From contig VICG01000003.1 in assembly GCA_008692225.1 (NCBI GenBank), positions 3,028,501 through 3,092,500 of the forward strand: 64,000 nt of DNA, in the 5' to 3' direction. Made by a program: the position numbers and the translations under genes. This document shows, in pieces, positions 1 through 12,777 of the stretch. Source of the DNA: Monilinia fructicola (taxonomy: Eukaryota > Ascomycota > Leotiomycetes > Helotiales > Sclerotiniaceae). Positions within the stretch are counted from its first letter, which is position 1, and every line of letters starts with the position of its first letter. A model generated the notes under the pieces. That model was given only the letters and a program-made list of their open reading frames with translations. It did no database searches and was not told the origin of the DNA.

Positions 1-2554
1 AAAGGTACTTGTCTTTCAACTAGTGACCAAGGACAGTGCAGAGGAACAGATTGTTCAAGTTGGACGCAAGAAAATGGCTCTTGATCATGCCCTTATCGAA
101 AGTATGGGTGTGGACGACGATGCAGGAGCTAATCTCGAAGAAATTCTTAGACATGGTGCAGAAGCGGTTCTTCTTGATGATAATAGCAAAGACATTCATT
201 ATGATTCGGCATCAGTTGACGAATTCCTAGATCGTTCTCAAGTTGAGAATCCTGCAACTAATGACGATGATACTGCAAAGTCTCAATTTTCACACGCTCG
301 TGTGTGGATCAAAGATAAAGGAGACTTAGTAGACGATTTTGAAGACACTGATGATACGGCAGCTGCTCCAGGTACGGAGGTATGGGAGGCTATCTTGAAA
401 CAACGTGCAGAAGATACTGCTCTCGAAGCTGCTAAAAACATGCAAACATTTGGTCGCGGAAAGCGCGCTAGACAGGTCAGTTCTATTAGAATACACTCTT
501 AGTTGGATTCTACTAACTTTTTAGACCATTGAATATAACAAGTCACAGCCTGAGCTGAATGAGTTGGACGACCCTGAGGACTCGCCTCCAAGAAATGGTC
601 GCCGAACTCGAAAAGATCATAGCGATGACGAATTTGATGGTCCTGGTGCCAAGGAGTCTGAAGCAGATGATTCTGATGCTAATGAACCTGTTGATCCTAG
701 AGAACTACAAGGTATGAACTCCAAAAATCGTGTTTATACACATCAATCTTCCAATTAAATCAAAACGTAATAAATCACGCCTCGGAGCGTTTGAACACCC
801 ATTGCCATCCCCTAAAGCATCCGGTGAGCAGCAGGCAAGGCTCTAAGAACTATCAGAAAGCTCTGTGGTGAAAGAGCCTGACGGCTGTGTGATTAAACCA
901 AAAAGTTCTGGCAAGAATGATCTTCCCGTGAAATCAATTCTCTGTGAAGATAAAAGGCCTACCAATGACTTTATACCGCCATTAGATTCATACATCATGA
1001 ACTCTTTACCCACCAAAAGGTTATCAAATTCCAGTCCAAAGAAGAATGATATACCAAGCGGTGTTCATGATTCTGCGGTACTACTTTCAGATTCTGTCAA
1101 GGAACAGGACTCCCCGATCCATCATTCATCATCTCCTACTTTTTCTCCTGATTCATTCACGATTACTAACAAATTTTCAAGTCGAGTATTTCGGTTGGCG
1201 ACAAGAACACATTAATACCGACGGCGTATTTCCAAATACTGAGGGAGTACAAAAGTGGGTTGATCGAGGCGAGAGACTCTTTGAAACCTGCAATCGACAG
1301 ATACAAGAATCCAAAGAGTTGGACAAAGATCAGCCTAATGCCAAGATGGAAATAGAGAATTTGCAAAGACTTGTACGATCGCGTCTTGATGAACCACACT
1401 GGTGGTATGACCAGAAAGAGAAGAAAGCAACCCTTTTCAATCGAATTCCAGAATCCTTGCCCCAGTCATTGGCTCTCAAACGCACTTTTGAAGATGCACA
1501 AATGCAGAGCAATGGCGAAGAATATATGCAAAACCCCAACAAGAAACCTAAGACTACCAAGAACCAAGCTGTACAGTCTGACGCGAGCATTATCGAGCAA
1601 GTTGAAAAGCACTTCAGATGGTTAGCACGCAAACCACTGACTAGGCCACTCGGTGACAATGGAGAGAGTTATCCGCATCTGTTATCAGAATCTCTGGCAC
1701 AGTTGTCCACACGATTGAAGAAGACAACACGAGTAGCTGATGACTTCGAAGAACATTTTCGAATACAAAGACCCCGTGATGTATTACGCGAGCATCAAGA
1801 TAAAGCTTACAAGAGACGTCTAGCCGCTAGGCAAGCTGTCGATACGTGGATCCCAATCGAAAACCACGCACCACACATACAAAATCTTGACAGGCGGCTA
1901 CAAGACATTGTTGAACAACAGAGACAAGAAATTATGCAGACCAGTCAGCAACTGATGCTATTCCAACATCGCGGTCTTGCTGACTCAGCACAACGACCTA
2001 TGCCACAACCCCTACCAGAAGGAACGGCTTCCGCAGTTATGCAAGAACACCTCAGGACAATGAGCAGACAACTCGTTGGACCAATAGTACCAGCAGCGTC
2101 ATCAGGACTGACGGCATCATCAGGGTCAGTGGGCTCGTCAGTGCCTCTTGGACAACATGCAGGGGGCCCAATAGAGCTGGATTCAGACTCGGAGGTGTCA
2201 AAGGGATTAAGCCCGAGCATTCGAGCTGTTCCCTCTATAGAAATCCCTGTTAAAGTCAAACGAGGTCGCCCTCCAGGCTCGATGACATCACGGCCTGCCC
2301 CATTATCTTCGAATCAACCTCATCAGCATGCGCCAACTCATACCGTTCCAAACTCTTGTCCAGAATGCAATAGTGCATATCTAAAATATGTGCCTGAATG
2401 TCCTTGCAATGCTTCAATCGTTAAGATCCGTTACATGATCGATAACTTGAATGGAATCAAGGATGATCCTCACCATTTGGCAGAAGCGAAAAGATTGTTG
2501 ACTTCAGCATTGGCATCGAAAATAATACCACCGAAAATATCGCTCCGAAAATAA
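1..2554 (+). CDS. SNF2-family chromatin remodeller, CHD3/Mit1-type, C-terminal part (5' partial)
   Basis: The window opens inside an exon encoding the end of a SNF2 helicase core: VFQLVTKDSAEEQIVQVGRK followed by KMALDHALIESM is the conserved post-motif-VI segment of CHD-type ATPases. A long acidic, low-complexity tail follows, then a helical region and a cysteine cluster (CPEC, later CPC) near the C terminus at about 2357-2410. These proteins slide nucleosomes and act in heterochromatin silencing. Intron 1 is 476-524. Exon 2 is 525-711 with donor GTATGA at 712. The next acceptor is uncertain: TATCAG ending at 856 keeps frame and removes an in-frame TAA at 844. A further intron with branch TTACTAAC is needed near 1078-1186 to join the reading frame of the last exon, which runs to the stop at 2552-2554. 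The remodeller assignment is firm; the Mit1 orthology is inferred from the tail. Confidence 0.8.
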
Positions 2555-3784
2555 GGATGGGGTTGTGGGCAATGCTCCTTTTATTGATCCCCAAACAATG
2601 ACCACTTCATCTTGTTTTGTATCATGCGAAAATTTGGCAATGAACGTTTTTCTTCTTTTGCCCATTGTACAACTTTACAACATCAATTTTCCTTTCTTCT
2701 CGCCGCACCTTTTATTAAGTATGCCATACCTAGGATCGCGATGGGCTGGCTGGGGATTTTCTTCTTTTCTATCTTTTCTTTGAGGAGTTTTAAAAGAACA
2801 TGGAAATAAACTGGGCGATCAGATTCTGTTATTGGCTTTGTAGATGAATGATGCGTGGCTGCTGCACAACTTGTGCAGGTGTCGAGTGAAACTTTTCTTT
2901 CAAATACTTCATACCAATCTTAGACATTGAGGTTGCGATCCCTGAGCGCTTGTTAGGAGGAGTTGTGGATTTAGGGAGAGAAATGAAACATGAGGAGCGA
3001 CGTGGATCCACCAACGATGAATTCGTTATGTAAAACCAACCAGATTAAACAAACAACAAAAAGCATAAAAAAAATGAAAAACATATTGTAAAATTTTGAG
3101 GATCGGAAGCGTAATGGTAATTTCAAAGTTGATCGGGGCAGCGACTGCTACTGAGAAATGAGGCGAGTGCACTCATGTTAACTTCAACGGCGTATCGAGA
3201 AAGAAATGAATGGATATATCTTCCTTGTTCTGTTTCCTCTCGACATTATTCTTTACCACGCGAGAAGTTATCATCGCGAGATAGAAATCCCTACTGAGGG
3301 GGTACAAAGGTCTTGAACCTTGAACACGCAGCCTCACTAGAGGCATGCAAAGTAAGGCAGATAATTAGGTAGTATTTGAGAAATTTTCGAATTCAGAGAG
3401 GCAAGGTCTCTCAGTGACTAGCAGCCTCTTCGGCCGGCTCTGCCTGATGGTCAAGGTGTGACTATGGCTGATTCTTAGCATGCGAATGGGTATGCTGTCT
3501 CATTGGAAGCCTAGTGCTTCGATCGAGTAAACTTGTGCTATCAAACATTCCGTCCTTCTGTCCTTCTTTCCATATCCGGCTCGCTATGTCCCTTTGTTTG
3601 TATTTGCGGTTTGTTCATGGGTTTGGTTGCGAGTGGCGTTGGCACATGGTGTGTGTGGGTTGGATATCTTTGCAAAGATGGGCTACCGCGAGCGAAGAGC
3701 CTGGGGTGCAAAACGATCAAAGGCAGCCCACTCAAGCGGGTTTAAGCCAAGTCCAGTGCAGGCAGCCATGTTGTGTATGTCAAC
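2555..3784. other. Intergenic region between convergent genes
   Basis: About 1.2 kb between the stop of the SNF2 gene and the stop of the minus-strand gene beginning at 5539. It must hold both 3' UTRs. T-rich stretches at 2640-2800 are plausible 3' UTR. The short open frames show no domain or intron structure, and I see no RNA gene. Confidence 0.6.
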
Positions 3785-5539
3785 TTACTCCTTCATCTCA
3801 ATATCCTCGGCGATATCCAAGGGGTCGACTACCATCTGCTTAGCGCCCTCATCCATCATATCATTTCCATGCTCTCTCGACATTCCCATCAATTCCTCAT
3901 CGTTCTCTCCTCTCTCCTCACTCTCATCCCTGTGAACTCGAACCTTCTTCTTTTCTCTCTCGTAACTGTCCGTAGCAGCATAGTTTCCAAACACACCTTT
4001 GCTTTCTTCGCCTGAAGATGCATAGCCAGTCAATCCACGTACGGTACTTGCTCCTCCCCTCTCTGTAAAGTCAGATGGTCCTTGATAGCCACCTGAGTTA
4101 GTTGATGAGCTGTGTCCTGCGAAGTTCTTTGCTTTTGTCTTCTTATCATTGGCATGGGCTGCATCACCAGCATAAAAGCTAGTGTTGAAATCGGGGGGGC
4201 TGGTGGGATATTTGGGTCGATAAGAATCATATCTGATCGCCTTCTTCTTGCCCTTAGGCTCTGGAGAACCACGATCCATATGGTCATCGCCAGTGTAAGC
4301 AGAGCCAGAACCATTACGGGAGTGTGAGACACCAGACATGTAGGTGTGGACGCCTGTGAAGGGAGGATTGAAGTTGAAGTTCTCAGTGCGGGGAGGAGGG
4401 GGACGATGTATATCGGCGCGCTCGAGAAATTTCATACCATCTTTGTCCTTGCGGGAATTGACGCGCTTGTGGCCCTTGCCGACGCTGGTACTTGTATTGA
4501 TGATCGTGGAGTCCGAGAATGAGCGGGAGGGGGTGGGGGACCAGAGGGTGGTGTCGTTCGTTTCGACTTTGATTCTGGGGAGAGTGTTAGTTCATGGAGT
4601 AATATTGAAGGAAAGGAAGGAGAGGATAATTAATGTACTTAGACTCCTCAACGGCTGTACGATCCATATCACTTGAGAATCCGTCACTCGATGGGGACTC
4701 GAGAACGTGATTGACAGTCTTTCTTCCTGCAGCTGGCTGTTCCTTCCGAGTATCCTCCGCAACCTTGAACCTCGAATCCTTAAGCTTTTTGGTGCTCTCT
4801 GGCCAATCTTTGACGGTCTTTCCTCCCTCCCCGTGGCTATTACCATCATCATCATCAGCCTCCAGTTTCATCCTATCACTTGGTCGATTAGTCACAATAA
4901 AACACTCAAGGATCAATGCATGAAAATGTATTTCTGCAGCAATCTGAGAATGGGGATCTAATGCATTTACATACCTATCTTCACCGGCACTGACGTTGCA
5001 ATCCATGCTATCGCTTCTGTGGTGAGCTTTGTCATGTTTCTTGCGTTCCCATCGCTGCCAGAGGGACTTGGGATCATCTGGGTCACGTTCAAACTCCCAG
5101 ACATTGCGAACACGGCTTGAGCCATGGTGAAAGGCGCGACCATCTCCAAGGACTTGGCCATTCTTGAGGGAGCACTCGCCGTTGATGGTTCTGTGAGGGG
5201 GGGTTGAATTAGCTTTCTTCCGTGGAAGTAGGCGATACTTGCTTTTATTGGGTAGATGGAAGATGGCTGAGTTTGAGATGAACGTGGTATAAAAATAATT
5301 GTCAAACTTGAAAGTCCCCATCGAAAACTTCGAAGTGTTGATCAAGCCAGTATCACCAGCATCAGACAGCTCAAGCAAAGCTCAAACATCCACGTTGACG
5401 ACCACAAAGAGAAGTGGCAATGACAAAATAAATGCACTTACTTCGTCTTGTAGATGCCAGACCTATTCTTAATGCAAGGTTTGTCATCTACCTGTTTGAT
5501 CGTATGTTGAATATGATCGAAACAAACAGTATGGAGCAT
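3785..5539 (-). CDS. Hypothetical multi-exon fungal protein
   Basis: I do not recognise the family. The model starts with an ATG at 5539 (first residues MLHTVCFDHIQHT) and exon 1 ends at 5442 before donor GTAAGT. A middle exon ends at 4975 (donor GTATGT), the next is 4872-4639, and the last is 4574-3785; the introns 4873-4974 and 4575-4638 keep frame. The exon 1 to exon 2 junction is unresolved, and a GC-AG intron (donor GCAAGT, acceptor CACAG near 5190-5241) is possible. The middle part has a tryptophan- and charge-rich segment (NVWEFERD, then LWQRWERKKH). The C-terminal half is disordered, rich in G, S, D and E, and ends in an acidic tail. No signal peptide or membrane segment is visible. 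Confidence 0.6.
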
Positions 5540-6539
5540 AATCTGACATTTGCAAGAAGTATACTTGAAAAGAGTATTCACACACATCTTGACAGTGCTT
5601 GAATTGATTCTTGTAGGTAGTCGGTCTTCTCAAGATAGAACTGATGATCGGGCTGGATCTTAAGATGGTGGGGGTTGTAGCAAGAAATGTCGGATATGAG
5701 TTTCAAATTTTGCGACGAGGTGACCAGCAAAGTGATCGAAAGATTTGGGCAAAGAGATTATGAAGTTTCCTTCAATAAGATAATGAGAACTGTCTTTTGG
5801 AGGTACAGTTATTAACCATACCAAAGATTGATGGTTCTGGGGCTTTTCAAAGACAATTCTGAAAGAGATTGTGTTGTGGGAGAATCGGAGAGTGAAAATC
5901 TCCTCGTCGCTTCGGAGATTGCAGGAAAACTTATCGGAAGCGGATTATCTAGAGCGGCATAATATATTCATTTGATAGGCTATGGCTAGCTTTCTTTTTA
6001 TTGATATTCAAAAAGGGAATTGGAATATCGATGATGCATGGGAGAAGAGTAGAGTCTCAGGGTTTGGGTGAGAGCTTCATGATGAATGGGACGTTGACTT
6101 ATAATGATGATCATGAGATAGTCTTTGTACTTATCTTATACATGGAGAAAAGTTTCCTATATATTTGAAAGAAATGCTACTCTTGTTGAAAAAGCAATAT
6201 CTTTCAGAAGTTTGCCACGAGAGTATATTCAAGGCCAAACATATGCAAATATCCAGTAGAAGAGTACCACAGAGTATATATAGCACTACAAGTTTGACTT
6301 AGCACACACCTTCGATTTACAACACAAGTATTTTCTGCATATATGAAGATCCATAGATCTCTACAGCTCACATATTATGGGCCAATAATGCATAGTGAAC
6401 CATCAGAGTGGAAAGGTAAAGAAGCAGTTGTATTGATATCACGCTAACTAATTCCCACATGGTATTTACGCATAGAAATTACTTCAACAAGTCAGGTTCT
6501 CATCTCCAGACCACTAACAAACTCCACTCCCCTCCTCAA
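5540..6539. other. Intergenic, AT-rich
   Basis: About 1 kb upstream of the hypothetical gene at 5539 and downstream of the large gene ending at 6540. It is AT-rich with purine-rich runs and no open frame with coding character. It probably holds the promoter of the 5539 gene and the 3' UTR of the other. Confidence 0.55.
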
Positions 6540-6605
6540 TCAGATGTCAAGTCAATAGGTTCATCCCAGTCATTTCCACTTGTCAAATCAACAACTGTCT
6601 CCCGT
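6540..6605 (-). other. Tandem SUMO-interaction-like motifs at the C terminus
   Basis: The last exon ends with VVDLTSGNDWDEPIDLTSD. Two V/I-D-L-T cores sit about ten residues apart with acidic and serine residues beside them, the layout of tandem SIMs. SUMO binding is not shown by sequence alone. Confidence 0.45.
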
Positions 6606-9600
6606 ACGCTTCCTTCAACGGCTGTATTCTGATGTTGAGCCTCCGCAGGCGAAGCTGCAATGAATGATTGAACTTCTTTCTGAGAATCAATGGGTCCTAT
6701 AGTCATGAAGTCAATTCAAATGGCTCAAAATGTTGCATTCCGTTTCGCTGAGACAAAAAAAAACTATCTTTATCGATGCGAATTTATTGTAATGGAGAGT
6801 AGGAGGACATACCTGTACTTTGCGGTCGACTGACAATTTCCATTCCCATAGAAATATCCTTATCTGATTCGTAATTTACAAGTTTCTCCAATTCGTCACT
6901 CGTACTATCCATCTGATATCCAGCTTCAGTCGGATTGACAAGAGGCTCTATTATCATCATATTCTGCTCTGCATCAACTTCCATGGTGCTGTTAATCTGG
7001 TTTTCGACTTCATGCGGTGTGGCAACAAGCTCTCCTACCATGCCCTGATTTCCATAGTCATCGACGTTACTCATTGGCTGTCTATGAGCTTCAAGTTCTC
7101 CAGCATTACGTTTTGCTAGCCTTTCCTTTTGACACGGCCTTTGATTGTTAGCGGACATGAAAAAACATATATATAAAAGATTGGATTGCCCACTTCTTTC
7201 TCACACGACGTTGACGCCCTGAATTTGCTTCGTTTTTTTCTCTCACTACCTTCACCATTTACCATTAACATATCAATATCTGTTTGTATATCTCATAAGC
7301 TTTTTCAAGATTCCTTTTTGATTGGGTTGAATACATACCGGAGCCATGTTCTGGCAGGTTGCCACCGCCACTGACTTGTTTCTGCATATCGGTTCTGTTG
7401 CCCACAGTGTTTACGCTGCTTGATTTTAATTTCTTATACTCAGGGCTATCCATGTATGCACGAGTCTTTCTCTTGCGGAAACTTGCTTTCGTTTCCTTTG
7501 GTTTCTTGGGAAGTATTCTCGAATATGCTTGGTGGAAAGAGTCTGGGACTGCAACTTGCTCTTTCTTTTCCTTCCTAGTATCAAATGTCAGCATGTTTTC
7601 ATTCATAATTCAACGAAACTTGTACATTTCCCGTCTGTTCTTCCGCTGCATCTTCCTGAAACCCTTTTCATTAGTTTCGCAGTCAAGGTCCAAAAATTCT
7701 TGGTTTCCGTTCAAGTACCCAGCTTGAAATTCTTCCTCATCAAAATCCTCATCCTTCACCATCAGAAGATTATAATTTTCGAGTTGGCTCTCTCTATTAT
7801 TCTGGTCTTCGTCAACACCATCTAGATGAAGCTTTTCTTCGCCAGAATCCTCGGCATCTATGCTTGAAATAAGACCAGAGTAATAAAGATCTGTCATTCT
7901 CTTTTTGCGAGCTTCCTTATTTTCGACTTGAAGTTTGTGTTCACTAGAATTTTGCTTCGCGGCAGTTATGTTTGAAGGAGAGCCAAGAAAGTGAAGGTCT
8001 CTCTTTGGGCTTTCCTGTGCTTCAATCTCGGCTTCGATATTAGGCGCTTGAGTATCTGTCCCTTCATCTGCGAATGGCCTGCTGATAATTTGCTGTTGAT
8101 CTTTTGTGACCTCCACAGGATTATGATAAAACGAAAGAATATCGCGGCTGCTAGGCTGGAGCTGCGGCTCTAATTTGTTTATCAAATTCGAAAGAGCCAT
8201 TTGCTTCTCCAGTTCTACATAATTGATCTTCTGCTTCGGACGCATCGAGCGCGTACCAGCCCTAATCATGTTTTGAACCCTTCCAGTTGTTAGCTAACAT
8301 AAACAGAGTGCTATTGGTTCAGATTCATATCCCTACTTATCGTTCAACTTTGTCATCAAATTCTTCTCAGAGTCTCTATCAATGGGTGTTAGTTATCGCT
8401 CTTAGCAAATATGAGAGAGAAGGCTTGTACCTTTGATTATCTTCTGCAATGTCATCGCCCACGATTTTACTCTCTTCACCAGGCTTGATACCAAAGCGGC
8501 TCATTCGGTTCAGGGATTTTCGTAAATCATTGCTCACAGTAGGTACCTCCGCCAGCCAGATTTCGCGGGCCATTTTCTGGTTCTCGGTCGGATAGCTCTG
8601 TTGAAAGATATTCATTCTGTGTTGATCAAGTAGTATCTTCATTGATAAATTGCATCGAAGGTGTAAGAGGACAAAGTTCAACTGTCGTCTACTGTACTGA
8701 TCACCCGAATGGATATTGCCATTCTGTGAATGATGCTGCCTTTCATCGGCCTCATCGCCGGACTTATCATCTGTACCCGCCGGATCGTGGTGGATTTTAT
8801 TATTTGCTTGCAGTCTGTGTGAATCTCCCCAACTAACAGCAGCAGTATTGGTAAACAATCTACTGTACTCATCATCTGACTTGTCTCTCCTTACCATCCA
8901 CATCTTCCGGACCATCTCTTGCTGCGGAGATGTAAAATCTTGAAGAAATGTATCAAGTTGAGTTTGATCGTGTAGTATGTCTCGCATGCTCCCACTGCCT
9001 TGTATATTTGACTCGTGTTCGATTCTTTGAAGCTCTCTCATGGCCTTTGTTTCAGGGTTTTCTTGTAAATGACCAGACTCTTGTATCAAGGCATCGGATT
9101 TCTTTTGAACTTGTAGAGCAGCAGAAATACCTTTCATTGTATCCTCTTGTTTGATAGCTTGAAATTTTGACTGATCTTGATCTTCAGTTTTTTGGAGCTT
9201 TTCGGTCGAACCCCGAAGGGGACTCGAGTCCTGTAACAAAGCATCAGTTTGGCCCTGGATATGTAAAACATCTTCCATTGGCTCTTCCTGATCAACAGGG
9301 TGGAACTTAGATTGGGCTTCGGCTTCTTTGATCATAATCATCACTCTTTTTTCGGCACTTCGCTGTGTTTCAGTTAAAGTCTCGATAGTATTAAAGTCAG
9401 GGTTCGAAAATCTTGCTTCAACTATTTCTACGTCACGTATCATACGAGGTGTCAGAAACGGACCTCCGCGTGCAGCGTATGAAGTATGGCTCGGGGCTGT
9501 CAACCAATCTTTGAGAACAGAAGATGGGGCTTGAAATGGAACCACCAACGGATGTTCGGGAGCAGAATATGTAGTATCATGTGAGGCTACAAGTTCAACC

Positions 9601-11160
9601 TCATCTGTGGGCTGCTCGGTTGGAGAATAGTTGTTGAAATCGAAGTTTCTATCATCAGACTCTGGTAGAGTATTGTTATATTCGTAAGGAACAACAAACG
9701 CAGGAACTCCATTCCATGGTAAGAATAGAGGTGCATTAATAAGTGCTGAATTACCCTGATTTGGAGATGTATGAATATCGGCATGATGAGTATCGTCTTG
9801 AACGGGCTGACCAGCTTCTTTTGCTTCATCAAGTCTCATACTTAGCATGGCAAGTCGTTGTTTGTATTTGTTTTGTAGGAATCTGCTTCTCTTCTCATCC
9901 TGTTCTCTCAGGCGATAGCTTTGCGATTGATCACTTGTATGGGCATGAGCCGAAGAGACTTCTTGTGAGACAGATACTCGCGCTCCCACTTTCGCCGTTT
10001 GATTGGCGTGCTGCAGGCTTTGGTTATCATCTCTCGCTCTGGTAACCATGGAAGATACTGAATCCGTTAAGCTTTTCATAGAATTGGTCGATGGTAGTTC
10101 GCTCTCTTTTCTTTCTCTCTCTTTTAATATTCTAGCTAACTCCCAAACAGGCATTATCTTCGGTTTTTCTGGCAAGACTGGTGGTGTTTGGACAGAAAAA
10201 GTCGATGGGGACGGAACGGTTTCTTGAGCTTTACGTTCTGCAAGTGCGTTTGCTTTTGCTTTTGCTTCTTCAAAAGCCTTCCACCGTCTTTTTTGTTGTG
10301 CTTGAGCATCGGTTGGAAGGTTTTTGTTTGAAATTGGAGATTGTCTCTGGAATTGTGGCTGCCTGACGCTTGATAGAGAAGGTGGCATATATTGGCCGTC
10401 CGGTGCTGCTCCTCTCAGCTTATTCGTTTGTCGCCGACTGGCTATTACATCATCAATCTTGCCAACATAGCTGTCCACTGTCGTGTTGTACAATGGGAGG
10501 GACATTTGGCCTTCAGGTCTGTGCTGATAAGTCTGGGTCGAAAACATTTCCCTTCTCTCCGATAGAAGATGATTGTGAGTTTGACTGTCTCCATGAGGCC
10601 GAGATCTGTTTCGCATATCTGTATGATGATCACCGAAGACTTGCACCTGTTTTTGACTCCGCCAAATGCTCAAGCCCTTCTCCGCCAACGTGACCCAATC
10701 CGTATCTCTCCAGTCTACCAACTTGCTATCTCCATCCCACTCACTATCAAGCCAGACTTGAGCTGTCATAAGTGGTTTGTAAAGATGAGGAACAAAGCGC
10801 ATGTCTCCTCTAAGCAGATTGTTCACGTTGGTGCAATTTCGCCATTCTCGGTCGCGGAATTCAAATCGCACAGCAGAACCTGGAAGCATCATACAGTTGA
10901 CGTCGCCGACAAAGTCGCCTCCCCACATCCTTGTACAACTAACAGTTTTCAATCCCATCTGATGGACAGGCTTTGCAAACACATCTGGAATGCTTGATGT
11001 GAAGATGTTCCGATTTCAAGTTGGGGCATTTGAATGCTAAGTCGACGCGAGCTCCAGGAGAATCGTGTTGATCATTGTTGGAGGATTCGATAGAGCAAAT
11101 CAATACATGAGTGTATTGTGCCCAGCATTCTTCGTACGTAGTGATCCTGAGCATACACAT
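6540..11160 (-). CDS. Large hypothetical nuclear protein with tandem C-terminal SIM-like motifs
   Basis: Unrecognised protein of well over 1,000 residues. The main exon runs from about 10985 to 8431 and encodes a W-rich N-terminal part (DMRFVPHLYKPL, KLVDWRDTDW) followed by long Q/E/K-rich, coiled-coil-like sequence. Further short exons lie at 8375-8337, 8279-7610, about 7565-7340 and 7140-6540, joined by short introns with GCTAAC branch sites. A basic stretch (RRVRKK joined by splicing to PCQKERLAKRN) suggests nuclear localisation. The protein ends with VVDLTSG and IDLTSD, two hydrophobic-acidic motifs like SUMO-interaction motifs. The 5' end is uncertain: a frame change near 11000 needs an intron, and an extra exon may begin at an ATG at 11576. 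No enzyme domain is visible. Nuclear location and SUMO binding are inference. Confidence 0.55.
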
Positions 11161-12777
11161 CGCGATGACGATGATGATGATATGCCCAGTCGTTTTTTGT
11201 TTTTGTTTCGTTTGTGTCGCGGAGGAAGAGGACTTTTGGGGAAGTTTACCTTATGTCGATTTCAGCCTCGTGAGGTGTACGGCACTAATTAAAGTAAAAA
11301 AGTTATCTCGAATGTAAGCGAATGAAAACTCACGATTGGATATGCGGAGTGAATGGCGAAGTCAAGTTTTGGGGAAGTGAAGCTGTATATGAAATGATCA
11401 CCTGATTGGTTATTTGGCGACAGCAAACGAAAACAACTTTTCATCGACGAGAATCCACCTTGATTGGAAGTATTATGAAAGCAGCTTGCATGAATACAAT
11501 AAAAGTACGCTCTTTGGTACTTGTTGAAGATATTTTGATTGTATTTACTTGATACTAAGTCTTGAGACTGACTCAAAGCAATGCCATTGCCGCTTCACTT
11601 GCAACGTCGAGTTTTCGCCAAATTCCTTCAACATCCTACAATCCCCAACACTGAATATAGATCGTCTTAGTAAATGGATTATGAATATATATATAAATAT
11701 TGTTATCGCTACTTACTTTCAAACTAATAAGTGTCGCTGTCAAATCCAACTACATCGAGAGACAGCAGTTTTACCAATATTGTTCGCCTTCTGCTCGCCA
11801 GATATCTCCAACTAGATATAGATCCCCGCTTCTCATGCCCACAGAGAGTCCTTAAAGCCTATCCTCACATCTTCTCTCTTACTATCCCCATCTCGTTCCG
11901 CCTCACAAAAGCCACCGGTTTAGTCTCGTGGAGAATGAATCGTTAGGAGAGAAATACTGTAGGTTAATGTTGGTGGAATAATATCATCGACACGGGCTAA
12001 AGGAAACATAAATAGATCACCAACAAGGCAAATTAATCTTGAAATCACTTACCTCACTCACTCAGCAAAGCACATACACAAGAAACACAAAAAAGAACTC
12101 AAGAATCGTTACCGCCTATTTACCCATCCATTAATACTCGACCATATTAAAGAAAAAAAAGGAACGCCTCAAAGTATACTTGTGCAATCAGACCTCAAAA
12201 AAAAAACATCTCTTGATAGACTACGCCTATTGCTATTACACCTTACAAAAATGCGAAAGTCCATTCGTTCCCTATCCTCCTTGCCCTCCCCTCCACAACC
12301 CTTTACATAAGCAAGAAGGAAATATGAGAAAGAAGAACAGACGTAACGCACGCAGCAAGCACCCATATGATTCAGATCCATTCTTGACCACACGCATGAA
12401 AAAGTAGATGAGAGGAAAGAACAAAGATCTTGCGAGAAAAAAGACAGACACAGAGAAGAAACTAGCGTGGCACAATTTGCGGAAGAAAAGAGACATATTC
12501 GTCCGTTCGTATGCCCCGAGATATTTGTGTCGGAACCCAGATGTGTAGTAAGAGAGTAGTGCTCGGTATTGTTGCGAGGAACTTGAAAATATTGATCCAT
12601 GAATTGTGAATCAAAAAGATGATAGATTAATATGCCGATTAAGAAGAGCCATGCAGTCTGTGAAGCACATATCCCTTCTCGCTAGCATGAAATCCGTCAC
12701 CCAACCGAGCGAGCTATCTTCGCAGTAAAATAAAATCCGATCGCATTAGAGAAAGAGAAGAGCCGATAACAGTAGCT
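11161..12777. other. Intergenic between the large gene and rho1
   Basis: Holds the 5' region of the gene ending at 6540, including a possible extra exon 11576-11340 whose frame reads about 80 residues before a GTGAGT donor, and the 3' UTR of rho1. No RNA gene was recognised. Confidence 0.5.
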
